Assembly: GCA_030673955.1 (NCBI GenBank)
Contig: DAOVBF010000051.1
Location: 1-7,703 of the forward strand
DNA: 7,703 nucleotides
Direction: 5' to 3'
DNA from: Deltaproteobacteria bacterium
GTDB lineage: Bacteria > Myxococcota_A > UBA9160 > SZUA-336
In this document: piece by piece, positions 1 through 7,472 of the stretch
Layout of the letters: each line of letters begins with the position of its first letter
Position numbering within the stretch: position 1 is the first letter of the stretch
The notes under the pieces: model-generated
What the model was told of the DNA's origin: nothing
Seen by the model: the letters and a program-made list of their open reading frames with translations, nothing else
Databases searched by the model: none
Program-made: the position numbers and the translations under genes

Positions 1-1271
1 GAGACGGGGGCTGGCTCGAGCTTCTTCTCCTCCACGTCTCGCGCCAGGTCCGCCAGGCTGCGCTCGCCTTTCAGGATCGCCCGCCCCAGAGCGCTCTCCC
101 AGCCCGCGTAGCGCTCGTCTACGAAGGCCTGGAGCTTGCCCTCCTCCAGCATGCGCGCCGCGGCCAGCAGACCGCGCGCGAGCGTGTCGATCCCACCGAT
201 GTGCCCGTGGAAGAGATCGACCGGATCGAGGCTCTGACGGCGCAGCTTGGCATCGAAGTTGAAGCCGCCTGTCGTGAAGCCCCCGGCCTTTAGGATCGTG
301 GAGAGCGCGAGGGTCGCCTCCTCGACACTGTTCGGGAACTGATCGGTGTCCCAGCCGAGCTGAGGATCGCCCCGATTGATGTCGACGCTGCCGAAAATAT
401 CGTTCGAGAAAGCGAAGGCCAGCTCGTGTACGAAGCTGTGCCCTGCAAGCGTGGCATGATTAACTTCGATGTTGACCTTGATCTCCCGCTCGAGTTCGTA
501 CTTCTGTAAGAAGGCGTAGACGGCCGCCGTGTCGTAATCGTACTGGTGCTTGGTCGGCTCCATGGGCTTCGGCTCGATCAGGATCGTGCCCGGGAAGCCG
601 ATCCGGTGCTTGTGCTCAACCACCAGCCGCATGAATTGGCCGAGCTGCTCGGACTCGCGTCGCAGATCCGTGTTGAGAAGGGTCTCATAGCCTTCGCGCC
701 CGCCCCAGAGCACGTAGTTCGCACCGTCGAGGCGGTGGGTCGCCTCGAGGGCATCCCTCACCTGGGCAGCGGCGTAGGCAAACACCTCGGGGTCGGGGTT
801 GGTTGCCGCACCCGCGGCATAGCGGGGATGCGAAAAGAGGTTGGCCGTGCCCCACAGAAGTTTCACGCCGGTCCGCTCCATCTCGAGCTCGACTCGGTCG
901 AGCATGTGGTCCAGGTGAGCCCGGCTCTCGGCGAGTGTCGCGCCCTCGGGGGCCACGTCACGATCGTGGAAGGTGAAGAACGGCACACCCAGCTTCTCGA
1001 AGAACTCGAACGCGACCTCGAGCTTGCGCTCGGCAAGTGCGAGTGGCGCGGCACCTTGCAGCCAGGGACGCTCGAAGGTGCCTGCACCGAAGACGTCGCT
1101 CCCCGGCCAGCAGAAGCTGTGCCAGTAGCAGACGGCACAGCGCAGGTGGTCTTGCATGCGTTTTCCGAGCACCACGCGGCTGGGGTCGTAAAAGCGGTAT
1201 GCGAAGGCGTTCTCGGTCTCGGGTCCCTCGTAGCGGATGCGCTCGATCCCGGGGAAGAAGGGTTCGGCCAT
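1..1271 (-). CDS. xylA: Xylose isomerase, C-terminus cut by window edge
   Basis: Converts D-xylose to D-xylulose in the cytoplasm, the first step of the isomerase route of xylose use. The visible 423 residues align by eye with the roughly 440-residue E. coli-type enzyme from start to finish, so only about 20 residues and the stop are missing beyond the left edge. Catalytic FHDRD gives H102 and D105. The metal ligands are all present: E233 and K235 in LIEPKP, E269 and H272 in [13 protein letters not shown]297 in [10 protein letters not shown]308 and D310 in GWDTDQFPN, and D340 in FNFDAK. The motif [14 protein letters not shown] lies at 189-202. The ATG start is supported by GAGGAG at 1279-1284, seven bases upstream, and matches the family N-terminus (RIRYEGP). 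It follows xylB with a 20-bp gap and is probably co-transcribed with it. Confidence 0.97.
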   Translation of the reverse strand, partial: MAEPFFPGIERIRYEGPETENAFAYRFYDPSRVVLGKRMQDHLRCAVCYWHSFCWPGSDVFGAGTFERPWLQGAAPLALAERKLEVAFEFFEKLGVPFFTFHDRDVAPEGATLAESRAHLDHMLDRVELEMERTGVKLLWGTANLFSHPRYAAGAATNPDPEVFAYAAAQVRDALEATHRLDGANYVLWGGREGYETLLNTDLRRESEQLGQFMRLVVEHKHRIGFPGTILIEPKPMEPTKHQYDYDTAAVYAFLQKYELEREIKVNIEVNHATLAGHSFVHELAFAFSNDIFGSVDINRGDPQLGWDTDQFPNSVEEATLALSTILKAGGFTTGGFNFDAKLRRQSLDPVDLFHGHIGGIDTLARGLLAAARMLEEGKLQAFVDERYAGWESALGRAILKGERSLADLARDVEEKKLEPAPV

Positions 1272-1291
1272 TGGGGGTCTCCTCGTTAGCG

Positions 1292-2770
1292 TCAGGCGTG
1301 GCTCGCCTGGTCTTCAAAGGTCTTGCGCAGCGCGCGGTAAAGTGCCCGGTAGCTCGACAAGCGCTCGCGATAGCGGTCGCGAAGCAACGGGTCGGGCGAG
1401 ATCACTCGGCCGGCCTCGGGTGGCGTGCAGACGGCGCTCGGCTCCTCGCCCGTCACGGCCAGCCGCGCGAGTCGCGCCACGCCGAAGGCCGGTCCCAGCT
1501 CTGCTCCGGCGGCGTAGTGGAGCGACCGATCCAACGCACTGGCCAGGATCCGACCCCAGAAGGGACTGCACGCGCCCCCACCGATCACCCATACGCGGTC
1601 AATGCTCGTCCCCGCTTCCAGGAGCACGGTCTGTCCGTCCGCTAATGCGAAGGAGACTCCCTCGAGTACCGCGCGACCGAGCTCGGCGCGCTCGGTTGCG
1701 TGGGTCAGGCCGAAGAAAACACCCCGGGCATGGGGGTCATTGTGCGGTGTTCGCTCACCCGAGAGATAGGGCAGAAAGATCACGCCGCCCGGATCCCGGT
1801 CGGCCTTCTCGATCTCGGCCAGCAGGCTGCCCTCGTCGCGTGCTCCCGTGAGCCGCGCGGCCCAGCCGAGGCAGCTCGCGGCGCTCAGGATCACCGACAT
1901 CTGGTGCCAGCGCCCGGGCAGGCAATGGCAGAAGGCGTGCACACCGCCCTTCGGGTTCGGAGCGAAGGCATCGCCCGCCACGAAGTACACCCCGGAGGTT
2001 CCCAGCGACAGGAAGGCCTGTCCGGGCTCCACCACGCCCACCCCGGCCGCGCCTGCCGCCTGATCGCCGGCGCCGCCCGCGACGACGACGTCGTCGCGCA
2101 TACCCCACTCGCTTGCGAGCGCGCGTCGCAGCACGCCCGTGGCCTGCGATCCCTCGTAGAGACGCGGCATCGCGTCGGGCGCAAGCTCCGTGGCCGAGAT
2201 CATCTCCGGGGACCACGCACGCTTCGCCACGTCGAGCCATAAGGTGCCGGCAGCGTCCGACATGTCGCTCGCGTACTCTCCGCTGAGCCGCAAACGCAGG
2301 TAATCCTTGGGCAGCAGGACCTTGGCCACCCGTTCGAAGATTTCCGGCTCGTGCTCCGCGACCCAGAGCAGCTTGGGTGCGGTAAAGCCAGGCATGCTCA
2401 GGTTGCCCGTGATCTCGCGCGCGTGCGGGACGCGTCGCTCGAGCTCGACGCACTGTGCCCCGCTGCGGCCATCGTTCCAGAGAATGGCGGGGCGCAGCAC
2501 GCGGTCCCCGGCGTCGAGCAGCGTCGCCCCGTGCATCTGCCCCGAGAGACCGATTCCGCGCACGGCCGAGAGCTCTCGACCGCGGCGTTCCTTCAACGCG
2601 CCGATCGCCGCAACCGTCGCGTCCCACCAGGCCTCGGGCTCCTGCTCCGACCAGAACGGCCGCGGCCGTTGCACGTCGAGCGCGGCGCTCTCCTGGTCCA
2701 GAACTCGCTGCGCGTCGTCGACCAACACCAGCTTGACACTCGAGGTTCCGAGGTCGATCCCGAGATACAC
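1292..2770 (-). CDS. xylB: Xylulokinase (FGGY carbohydrate kinase)
   Basis: Phosphorylates D-xylulose with ATP to D-xylulose 5-phosphate, feeding the pentose phosphate pathway. The 492-residue protein has the usual family length (E. coli XylB is 484). The N-terminal ATPase-fold phosphate loop is [13 protein letters not shown] (residues 4-16). The xylulokinase-specific stretch [15 protein letters not shown] (72-86) is followed by [10 protein letters not shown] (93-102), which separates it from glycerol and gluconate kinases. The likely catalytic base is D236 in [11 protein letters not shown], and SLGTSGV lies at 255-261. The C-terminal domain carries [15 protein letters not shown] and the nucleotide-binding [16 protein letters not shown]. 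The start is GTG at 2768-2770, with GGGAGG seven bases upstream. The gene begins 22 bp after the GH3 stop and ends 20 bp before xylA, so sulfatase, GH3, xylB and xylA look like one transcript. Confidence 0.97.
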   Translation of the reverse strand: MYLGIDLGTSSVKLVLVDDAQRVLDQESAALDVQRPRPFWSEQEPEAWWDATVAAIGALKERRGRELSAVRGIGLSGQMHGATLLDAGDRVLRPAILWNDGRSGAQCVELERRVPHAREITGNLSMPGFTAPKLLWVAEHEPEIFERVAKVLLPKDYLRLRLSGEYASDMSDAAGTLWLDVAKRAWSPEMISATELAPDAMPRLYEGSQATGVLRRALASEWGMRDDVVVAGGAGDQAAGAAGVGVVEPGQAFLSLGTSGVYFVAGDAFAPNPKGGVHAFCHCLPGRWHQMSVILSAASCLGWAARLTGARDEGSLLAEIEKADRDPGGVIFLPYLSGERTPHNDPHARGVFFGLTHATERAELGRAVLEGVSFALADGQTVLLEAGTSIDRVWVIGGGACSPFWGRILASALDRSLHYAAGAELGPAFGVARLARLAVTGEEPSAVCTPPEAGRVISPDPLLRDRYRERLSSYRALYRALRKTFEDQASHA

Positions 2771-2792
2771 CTGACGCCCTCCCGGTCCCCTC

Positions 2793-5141
2793 TCAGCGCA
2801 CCTCGACCCGCGTAGGCGCCACGTCCGCGCGCCCCAAGACGCGCCGCTCTCCGCTAATCTCGAACTGATCCCGGAGCCGGATGGCCTCCGAGGAGCTTCC
2901 GACCATGATCTCGACCTGCCCCGGCTCGACGACCAGCGTCATCTCTTCGTCGTAGAACGCCAGCTGACCGAGGTCGAGCTCGAAGACCACACGCCGCGTC
3001 TCGCCGGGTTCGAGCGAGATACGCCGGAAGCCCTTCAGCTCCTTCACGGGCCGGGTCAGACTCGCGACGCGATCGCGGATGTAGAGCTGCACGACTTCTT
3101 CCCCGGCGCGCGCACCGACATTGGTGACGTCGACCGCGATCTCGAGTGTGCCCGTCGCGGGGAGCTGCCGTGCGCCGAGTCGAAGGTTCGCGTACTCGAA
3201 GCGCGTGTACGAGAGGCCGTGGCCGAAGGGAAAGAGCGGTTGCCTCGAGAGATCCACATAATCGCCGCGCATCTGGCTGCGCGCGCCCGACGGCTTGTGG
3301 TTGTAATACAAGGGCACCTGCCCGACCGCGCGCGGGAACGTCATGGGCAGCCGGCCAGCGGGGTCCGCAGCGCCGAACAGCACATCCGCCAGCGCTCGGC
3401 CGCCTTCCTCGCCGGGAAGCCAGGCCTCAACCAGGGCGGGAACCCGCTCCGCGACGCGCGTGAGCGCGAGGGGCCGGCCGTTGATCAGCACCAAAACGGT
3501 GGGCGTCCCGGTCTCGGCAACCGCAAGCACAAGCTCCGTCTGCACGCCGCTGAGCCCGAGCTCTGCGCGGTCGCAGAACTCGCCGCTGGTGCACCCCTCG
3601 ACCAGACCCGATTTACCGCCGACCACAACGATCGCCACCTCCGAGCGGCGCGCGATCTCGACCGCCTCCTGGAAGCCCTCGGTCGATTCCCCGAGGATCT
3701 CACAGCCCCGGGCCGATCGGACCTCGGTGGCGTCGGACACCGCAGCGCGAATGCCCTCGAGCACGCTGACCATCGGCACGAAGAGCTGCGCGGGGTCGAC
3801 CTCACCCGAGCCGGTGGACGGACCGATCTCCGACAGAATCTCGAGATGCGTGGGGTAGTGATAGTCACCCTGCAGGAGTCGCACGCTGTCCGCGCTGGGG
3901 CCGATCACCGCGATGCTGCCAAGAGAGGGATCGAGCGGCAGAAGCTCGTGGTCATTCTTCAGCAGCACAATCGACTTCTGCGCAAGGCGCCGGGCAAGTC
4001 CCCGCTGCGGAGCGGTATCGAAGACCGCGGGCGCCGCCGCTGCGTCGACGCTGACAGCCTCGAAGAGTCCGAGCTCGAACTTCATCCGCAGGACCCGCGC
4101 AACGGACCGATCCACGAGCTCTTCCGAGACTTCACCGGCTTCGATGGCCTCGCGCAAGGGTTCGCCATAGCAAGCAAGCGCGGGCAGCTCGAGATCCACC
4201 CCGGCCTCGAGGGCGCGCCGCGCAGCTTCCGACTCGCTCCCGGCAATCCGGTGGTAAGTCATCAGGGTCTGGAGGGTGAAGTAGTCGCTCACGACCACGC
4301 CATCGAAGCCGAGTTCGCCACGCAGCAGCTCCTGGAGCAGCTCCCTGGATGCACCACACGGGACCCCGTCGATCTCGTGGTAGGCGTTCATGACGGCACG
4401 CATCCCGGCTCTTCGTATGGCCGCTTCGAAGGGCGGCACGAAGCGTTCGAGAAGCTCCCTCCGCGTCAGCGGTGCAGGTGCCCAGTTCAGGCCGCCCTCC
4501 GGAGCGCCGTAGCCCAGGAAATGCTTCCCAGTTGCCACGACGCCGTCCCGAAGGGTCTTGCCCTGCAGCCCGCGAACATAGGCGGTGCCCATACGCGCCA
4601 CGAGGTAGGGGTCTTCCCCGAAGGTCTCCTCGCTGCGACCCCAGCGCGGATCCCGCGCGATGTCGAGCACGGGGGCGAGGGACTGGTGTGCGCCGACGGC
4701 ACGCATCTGCCGCCGGATCACGCACGCCATCTCCTCGATGAGCTCGGGCTCCCACGTGCTCGCGAGGCCGATGGCCTGCGGAAAGCAGGTCGCGTCCCGC
4801 GCCGAGTAGCCGGCGCAGCTCTCCTCGTGCACGATCGCCGGGATGCCCAGGCGCGTGTGCTCCAGCAGGAAGCGCTGGATCTGGTTGGCCAGGCTCGCAC
4901 TCTCGCGCGGGCGGAGTACGGTCGCCCCGGCCAGACGCGTGATATGACCGGTGCCGTGGCGCAGCACCTCCTTGGCCTTGGCCTCGGAGAATCCGCCAGC
5001 GTCGCTTACGGAGAGCCCCCAGACGCCGCCCAGCTGCGCCAGCTTCTCGACAAGCGTCATACAACCGAGCAGATCGCGGACCCGCTCTTCGATCGGTAGA
5101 CGCGCTTGCCGATAACCGGGCGTGCTCGCGGGCTCTGACAC
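2793..5141 (-). CDS. Family GH3 glycoside hydrolase, probable cytoplasmic beta-xylosidase
   Basis: Retaining exo-glycosidase that releases the terminal beta-linked sugar; xylose is likely, given xylB and xylA downstream. With the GTG start at 5139-5141 the protein has 782 residues in the typical three-domain layout. A (beta/alpha)8 barrel spans roughly 15-355, with APVLDIARDPRWGRSEETFGEDPYL, the substrate-binding GKHFLGYG (205-212) and the nucleophile D286 in VVVSDYFTL. An alpha/beta sandwich spans about 385-610 and holds KSGLVEGCTSGEFCDR, where E521 is the likely acid/base. A C-terminal fibronectin-III-like domain (about 665-745) has DVTNVGARAGEEVVQLYIRD. The frame stays open much further upstream, but longer starts would run into the sulfatase gene; the chosen GTG has Shine-Dalgarno sequences and lies 20 bp after the sulfatase stop. 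No signal peptide is visible, so it should act on imported oligosaccharides. Beta-glucosidase or alpha-arabinosidase specificity cannot be excluded by sequence alone. Confidence 0.93.
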   Translation of the reverse strand: MSEPASTPGYRQARLPIEERVRDLLGCMTLVEKLAQLGGVWGLSVSDAGGFSEAKAKEVLRHGTGHITRLAGATVLRPRESASLANQIQRFLLEHTRLGIPAIVHEESCAGYSARDATCFPQAIGLASTWEPELIEEMACVIRRQMRAVGAHQSLAPVLDIARDPRWGRSEETFGEDPYLVARMGTAYVRGLQGKTLRDGVVATGKHFLGYGAPEGGLNWAPAPLTRRELLERFVPPFEAAIRRAGMRAVMNAYHEIDGVPCGASRELLQELLRGELGFDGVVVSDYFTLQTLMTYHRIAGSESEAARRALEAGVDLELPALACYGEPLREAIEAGEVSEELVDRSVARVLRMKFELGLFEAVSVDAAAAPAVFDTAPQRGLARRLAQKSIVLLKNDHELLPLDPSLGSIAVIGPSADSVRLLQGDYHYPTHLEILSEIGPSTGSGEVDPAQLFVPMVSVLEGIRAAVSDATEVRSARGCEILGESTEGFQEAVEIARRSEVAIVVVGGKSGLVEGCTSGEFCDRAELGLSGVQTELVLAVAETGTPTVLVLINGRPLALTRVAERVPALVEAWLPGEEGGRALADVLFGAADPAGRLPMTFPRAVGQVPLYYNHKPSGARSQMRGDYVDLSRQPLFPFGHGLSYTRFEYANLRLGARQLPATGTLEIAVDVTNVGARAGEEVVQLYIRDRVASLTRPVKELKGFRRISLEPGETRRVVFELDLGQLAFYDEEMTLVVEPGQVEIMVGSSSEAIRLRDQFEISGERRVLGRADVAPTRVEVR

Positions 5142-5145
5142 GGGG

Positions 5146-5157
5146 CTCCTGTCCTCC
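5146..5157 (-). promoter_or_regulatory. Ribosome binding site deciding the GH3 GTG start
   Basis: On the minus strand GGAGGA (5152-5157) lies 10 bases and AGGAG (5146-5150) lies 4 bases ahead of the GTG at 5139-5141. This supports starting the GH3 gene just after the sulfatase stop instead of at an in-frame ATG near 5486 inside the sulfatase gene. Confidence 0.7.
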
Positions 5158-5161
5158 GACC

Positions 5162-6685
5162 TCACGCCAGTCCCAGGCGCTGGAACTGGTCGTCGGGCGC
5201 GTCGATTTCGCGAAGGGCCTCGCGCAGCTTCTCCTCGAGCTGCTTCTCGACCGCGGTTCCGGCCAGATCGTGCTCCTCGTGCGGATCCTCGGCAATATTC
5301 CAAAGCCGATTCCCGCGCGCTGTTCCCAGCGACCAGTAGGGCAGCAAATCGCCTTCGCGGAAAGGTTGGCGGATCACGGGAATCGTGGAGCCCGGCATGT
5401 AATCGAGCCGGGCGCGGTCGTCCGGATGCGGGAGCCTGGGGCCCGGGTACGGGTAAACGGGCATGGTTGACCAGCGGTTCGACCACATGGACAGGGGCTC
5501 GTTCTTGTCGGCCGGCCCGCGTGAGTAGTTATAAGTCCCATCGATCAGGTGAACCTGGCGACCATACACGCCGCACAGAACGCTGTCGCGGACGGCGTTC
5601 ACCTCGCCCCGCAGCAACGGCAGTAAAGAACGTCCGTGGGTACGATGCGTAACCCCGACACCGAAGAGGTCCGCAATCGTGGCGAAGAGGTCCACCGTGG
5701 TGGTCAGAGCCGAGGTCGCCCCCGGCTCGACGCCGGGCAGCGCGATCAGGAGCGGAATGTGTCCAAGAGGTGCCTGGATCGGAACGCCCGGCTTCCCCCA
5801 GATGTCTTTCTCGCCCAGGTAGTGTCCGTGGTCCGTGCAAACAACGAAGGCCGTGTTGTCCCAGAAACCGTTGCGATCCATCGCATCGAGGACCCGACCG
5901 AACCAGCGGTCGATCATGCTGAGCTTCGCACCGTAGCAGGCGCGGATCTGCCGGGCCTGGCGCTGCGTGAGCACCCCCTTCTCGACGGCACCCTGCACGT
6001 AGGGCGGCCAGATCAGGTGCGGACCTTCCCAGCTCGCGTCGTACATCGATGCGTAGGGCTCGGGCGTGTCGAAGGGCTCGTGAGGGTCGAACTCGTCGAT
6101 AAAAAGCAGGAAGCGATCGTGATGCGCAGCGTGATCGTCGAGCCAGCGCGCAGCCGCCGCCAGGGTGCGCGGACCCGGAAAGTCCTCCTCGCCGCGGAAC
6201 CAGCCCCGAGAGTTGTCGTAGGGCATGTAGCCGCGCTGAAAGCCGGGAGCCCCGACCCAGCTCGGATCCGGTCGCGTCTTCCACGGGTCGCTCTCGTGCC
6301 CACGCTGGTAGTCCCAGGCCGTGAAGTCCGTGTGGTAGTTCTCGCCCCCGGTCTCGAAGAGGTGGGGATGATCCGAGATCAGCATCGAGACCACGCCCTC
6401 GGCACGCAGGGCCGCCGTGACGGGTGCCTCCCAGAGCTCGATCGACCCCCATGGCTTCCACAGGAAGTCGAGGGCGCCGCAGAGCAAATCGTGTCGTGCC
6501 GGAATGCACGGCAGGGAGCCTGCGTAGTGCCGATCGAAGCGCACCGCGCGCCGGGCGAAGCGATCCAGGTTCGGGGTGTCGAACTCGCGGCCCCCGTAGC
6601 AGCCCAGCATGTGGCGATTCAGGCTGTCCATCAGCACCACGACGAGGTTCCGGGGAGCTTCGGGCATTCTGGGTCCGCCGGTCAT
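5162..6685 (-). CDS. Type-I (formylglycine-dependent) sulfatase, cytoplasmic
   Basis: Alkaline-phosphatase-fold hydrolase expected to remove sulfate from an organic sulfate ester; substrate unknown. The 507-residue protein has the sulfatase core CIPAR at 60-64, where C60 would be converted to formylglycine and R64 stabilises it. Likely metal ligands are D20 in VVLMDSLNRH and D285/H286 in CTDHGHYLGEKD; H202 in DEFDPHEPFD and K298 in WGKPG fit active-site positions. The C-terminal RLWNIAEDPHEEHDLAG is typical of the family. The second conserved acidic residue next to D20 is replaced by S21, and the usual TG after the core motif is CG (69-70). No signal peptide is visible, unlike most S1 sulfatases, which are exported. 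The ATG at 6683-6685 has AAGGA eight bases upstream; Met7 is a weaker alternative start. It is first in the operon with GH3, xylB and xylA. A phosphonate monoester or phosphodiester hydrolase relative is the main alternative. Confidence 0.9.
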   Translation of the reverse strand: MTGGPRMPEAPRNLVVVLMDSLNRHMLGCYGGREFDTPNLDRFARRAVRFDRHYAGSLPCIPARHDLLCGALDFLWKPWGSIELWEAPVTAALRAEGVVSMLISDHPHLFETGGENYHTDFTAWDYQRGHESDPWKTRPDPSWVGAPGFQRGYMPYDNSRGWFRGEEDFPGPRTLAAAARWLDDHAAHHDRFLLFIDEFDPHEPFDTPEPYASMYDASWEGPHLIWPPYVQGAVEKGVLTQRQARQIRACYGAKLSMIDRWFGRVLDAMDRNGFWDNTAFVVCTDHGHYLGEKDIWGKPGVPIQAPLGHIPLLIALPGVEPGATSALTTTVDLFATIADLFGVGVTHRTHGRSLLPLLRGEVNAVRDSVLCGVYGRQVHLIDGTYNYSRGPADKNEPLSMWSNRWSTMPVYPYPGPRLPHPDDRARLDYMPGSTIPVIRQPFREGDLLPYWSLGTARGNRLWNIAEDPHEEHDLAGTAVEKQLEEKLREALREIDAPDDQFQRLGLA

Positions 6686-6701
6686 GGCTCCGATCCTTCA
6701 C

Positions 6702-6719
6702 CCCGGCTCGAGGGCCGGG
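6702..6719 (-). other. GC hairpin in the leader of the sulfatase-xylose operon
   Basis: Six-base complementary arms (CCCGGC at 6702-6707 and GCCGGG at 6714-6719) flank a six-base loop. In the minus-strand transcript this lies about 16 bases ahead of the sulfatase ATG, just upstream of its ribosome binding site, so it could affect initiation or be part of an operator. In DNA this GC-rich a chance occurrence is quite possible. Confidence 0.3.
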
Positions 6720-6800
6720 TCCAGGAGACGGCTCCGTAGCATAACGGGTCCGTGCGCAGATCCTCGGATAAATACCGGCGCGGGAGGGGAAGGAGGCCCA

Positions 6801-6831
6801 TTGGAAACCGGACTTAAAAGTCTGGTATATT
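6801..6831 (+). promoter_or_regulatory. Probable sigma-70 extended -10 promoter of the membrane protein gene
   Basis: The -10 TATATT (6826-6831) is preceded by TGG, giving an extended -10 (TGn) element. A TTGGAA at 6801-6806 could serve as -35, although the 19-bp spacing is long; extended -10 promoters tolerate this. The AT-rich stretch stands out in GC-rich surroundings. The expected transcription start is near 6837, about 30 bases ahead of the TTG start codon. Confidence 0.6.
6807..6826. promoter_or_regulatory. 20-bp near-perfect palindrome, probable operator
   Basis: The sequence reads ACCGGACTT-AA-AAGTCTGGT: nine-base arms with a single mismatch (G6810 against T6823) around a two-base centre. 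It fills the spacer between the -35 and -10 elements and touches the first base of the -10, the classic position for a repressor site. The half-sites (GACT/AGTC flanked by ACC/GGT) resemble type-1 sites of IscR/Rrf2-family regulators, but the centre between GACT and AGTC is four bases where the E. coli IscR consensus has five, so the regulator is uncertain. Confidence 0.5.
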
Positions 6832-6853
6832 CTCGCGTCCAGCACCCCATGCC

Positions 6854-6861
6854 AGGGAGGA
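6854..6861 (+). promoter_or_regulatory. Ribosome binding site deciding a TTG start
   Basis: AGGGAGGA is a strong Shine-Dalgarno sequence seven bases ahead of the TTG at 6869-6871. No in-frame ATG or GTG lies at a suitable distance, so TTG is the best start for the membrane protein gene. Confidence 0.7.
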
Positions 6862-6868
6862 TTTCATT

Positions 6869-7408
6869 TTGAGCATCGGTCCAGGGGACGCCACGCCGAC
6901 CGCTTCGACCGTCCCTCCGAGAAGCCGGACCACGGTCCTGGTCGAGGATGGAATTCTCTGTGGGACCCTCGGAGCCTTCGCCGTCGCCGTCTTCTTCCTC
7001 ATCATCGATGCCATTCGAGGGCAGATCTTCTTCACGCCCTCTCTGCTGGGCAGCGTGCTGTTTCTGGGCAAGACGGTCGAAACGTCGACCTCGGTCGACA
7101 TGAGCATGGTCTTCGCCTACACCGGTCTCCACGGCCTGCTCTTCCTCATCGCGGGCACGGGCGTCGCCTGGATGGTTTCGGAGTTCGAGGAGAACCCCCA
7201 GTTCGGGATGGTGCTGCTGCTGATCTTCCTGCTCTTCCAGGCGATCCTCTTCGGCTTCGAGGTCACCCTGGTGCCGAACCTGGTTGGCGCACTGGGCGCC
7301 TGGGCCGTCGGCGCCGCGAACATCCTGGCGGCCATGGCGATGTTCGCGTACCTGCTGCGCAGGCACCCCGAAGCCATGTCCCGCCTCCGACAGGGCTGGG
7401 ACGAGTAG
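6869..7408 (+). CDS. Four-helix integral membrane protein of unknown function
   Basis: I do not recognise a named family. The 179-residue protein has a hydrophilic Pro/Thr/Ser-rich N-terminus (1-26), then four likely membrane helices at about 28-48, 81-103, 113-135 and 138-163, and a short charged, Arg-rich tail (164-179). Notable elements are FFLIIDAIRGQIFFTPSLLGSVLFLG (in two parts: the end of helix 1 at 42-50 and a loop segment TPSLLGSVLF at 56-65), GLHGLLFLIAG in helix 2 with a membrane-embedded His88, and an acidic EFEE turn at 105-108. It starts with TTG behind a strong ribosome binding site. A probable coxB begins 176 bp downstream on the same strand, so a role linked to the terminal oxidase or to redox state is possible but only inferred from position. 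A long minus-strand frame across the same region is judged spurious because its product is low-complexity and charged. Confidence 0.8.
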   Translation: MSIGPGDATPTASTVPPRSRTTVLVEDGILCGTLGAFAVAVFFLIIDAIRGQIFFTPSLLGSVLFLGKTVETSTSVDMSMVFAYTGLHGLLFLIAGTGVAWMVSEFEENPQFGMVLLLIFLLFQAILFGFEVTLVPNLVGALGAWAVGAANILAAMAMFAYLLRRHPEAMSRLRQGWDE

Positions 7409-7446
7409 CTCGGCCCTCTGCCTAATCGTTGCCAAAAGCCCACGCC

Positions 7447-7464
7447 CGCCTCCCACGGGAGGCG
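7447..7464 (+). terminator. Strong hairpin after the membrane protein gene, possible terminator
   Basis: Perfect eight-base arms (CGCCTCCC at 7447-7454 and GGGAGGCG at 7457-7464) with only two bases between them; a physical loop would open the inner pair or two. It lies about 40 bp after the membrane protein stop. No T-run follows on the plus strand, so it is not a standard intrinsic terminator. A second, overlapping inverted repeat (GCGCC-A-GGCGC, 7462-7472) could form an alternative stem. Confidence 0.4.
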
Positions 7465-7472
7465 CCAGGCGC

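Larger units (their letters stand above)
6686..6868. promoter_or_regulatory. Divergent intergenic region
   Basis: This 183-bp stretch separates the two divergent transcription units and must contain the start signals of both unless the promoters lie inside genes. The plus-direction promoter is clear (6801-6831). For the minus-direction operon I found only weak candidates: a TATGCT-like -10 (plus coordinates 6738-6743) and a TATTTA-like sequence (6769-6774 region), neither with a recognisable -35. No XylR- or LacI-type operator could be assigned. Confidence 0.6.

Noticed and set aside
379..463. XylA residues Val270 (EVNHAT) and Ile298 (VDINRGD) next to metal ligands, where E. coli has Ala
   Set aside because: From memory, Val occurs in Bacteroides/Piromyces-type enzymes and a bulky residue (Met) occurs at the second position in rhizobial ones, so this looks like normal family variation.
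546..1289. Plus-strand frame of 247 codons opposite xylA
   Set aside because: The minus strand encodes an unmistakable xylose isomerase with every metal ligand; the plus frame is a shadow.
2078..2098. GACGAC/GTCGTC inverted repeat
   Set aside because: It lies within xylB and is explained by the Asp-Asp-Val-Val-Val codons of the conserved protein before AGGAGDQ.
3219..5099. Long plus-strand open frame (626 codons) opposite the GH3 gene
   Set aside because: It is antisense to a gene with full GH3 domain and active-site motifs; long antisense frames are expected in GC-rich coding DNA, and the product shows no recognisable fold or motif.
5142..5486. N-terminal extension of the GH3 gene to an ATG at 5486
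   Set aside because: The added 115 residues are Arg/Ala/Pro-rich, lie inside the sulfatase coding region and do not resemble GH3 N-termini; a GTG with good Shine-Dalgarno sequences follows the sulfatase stop.
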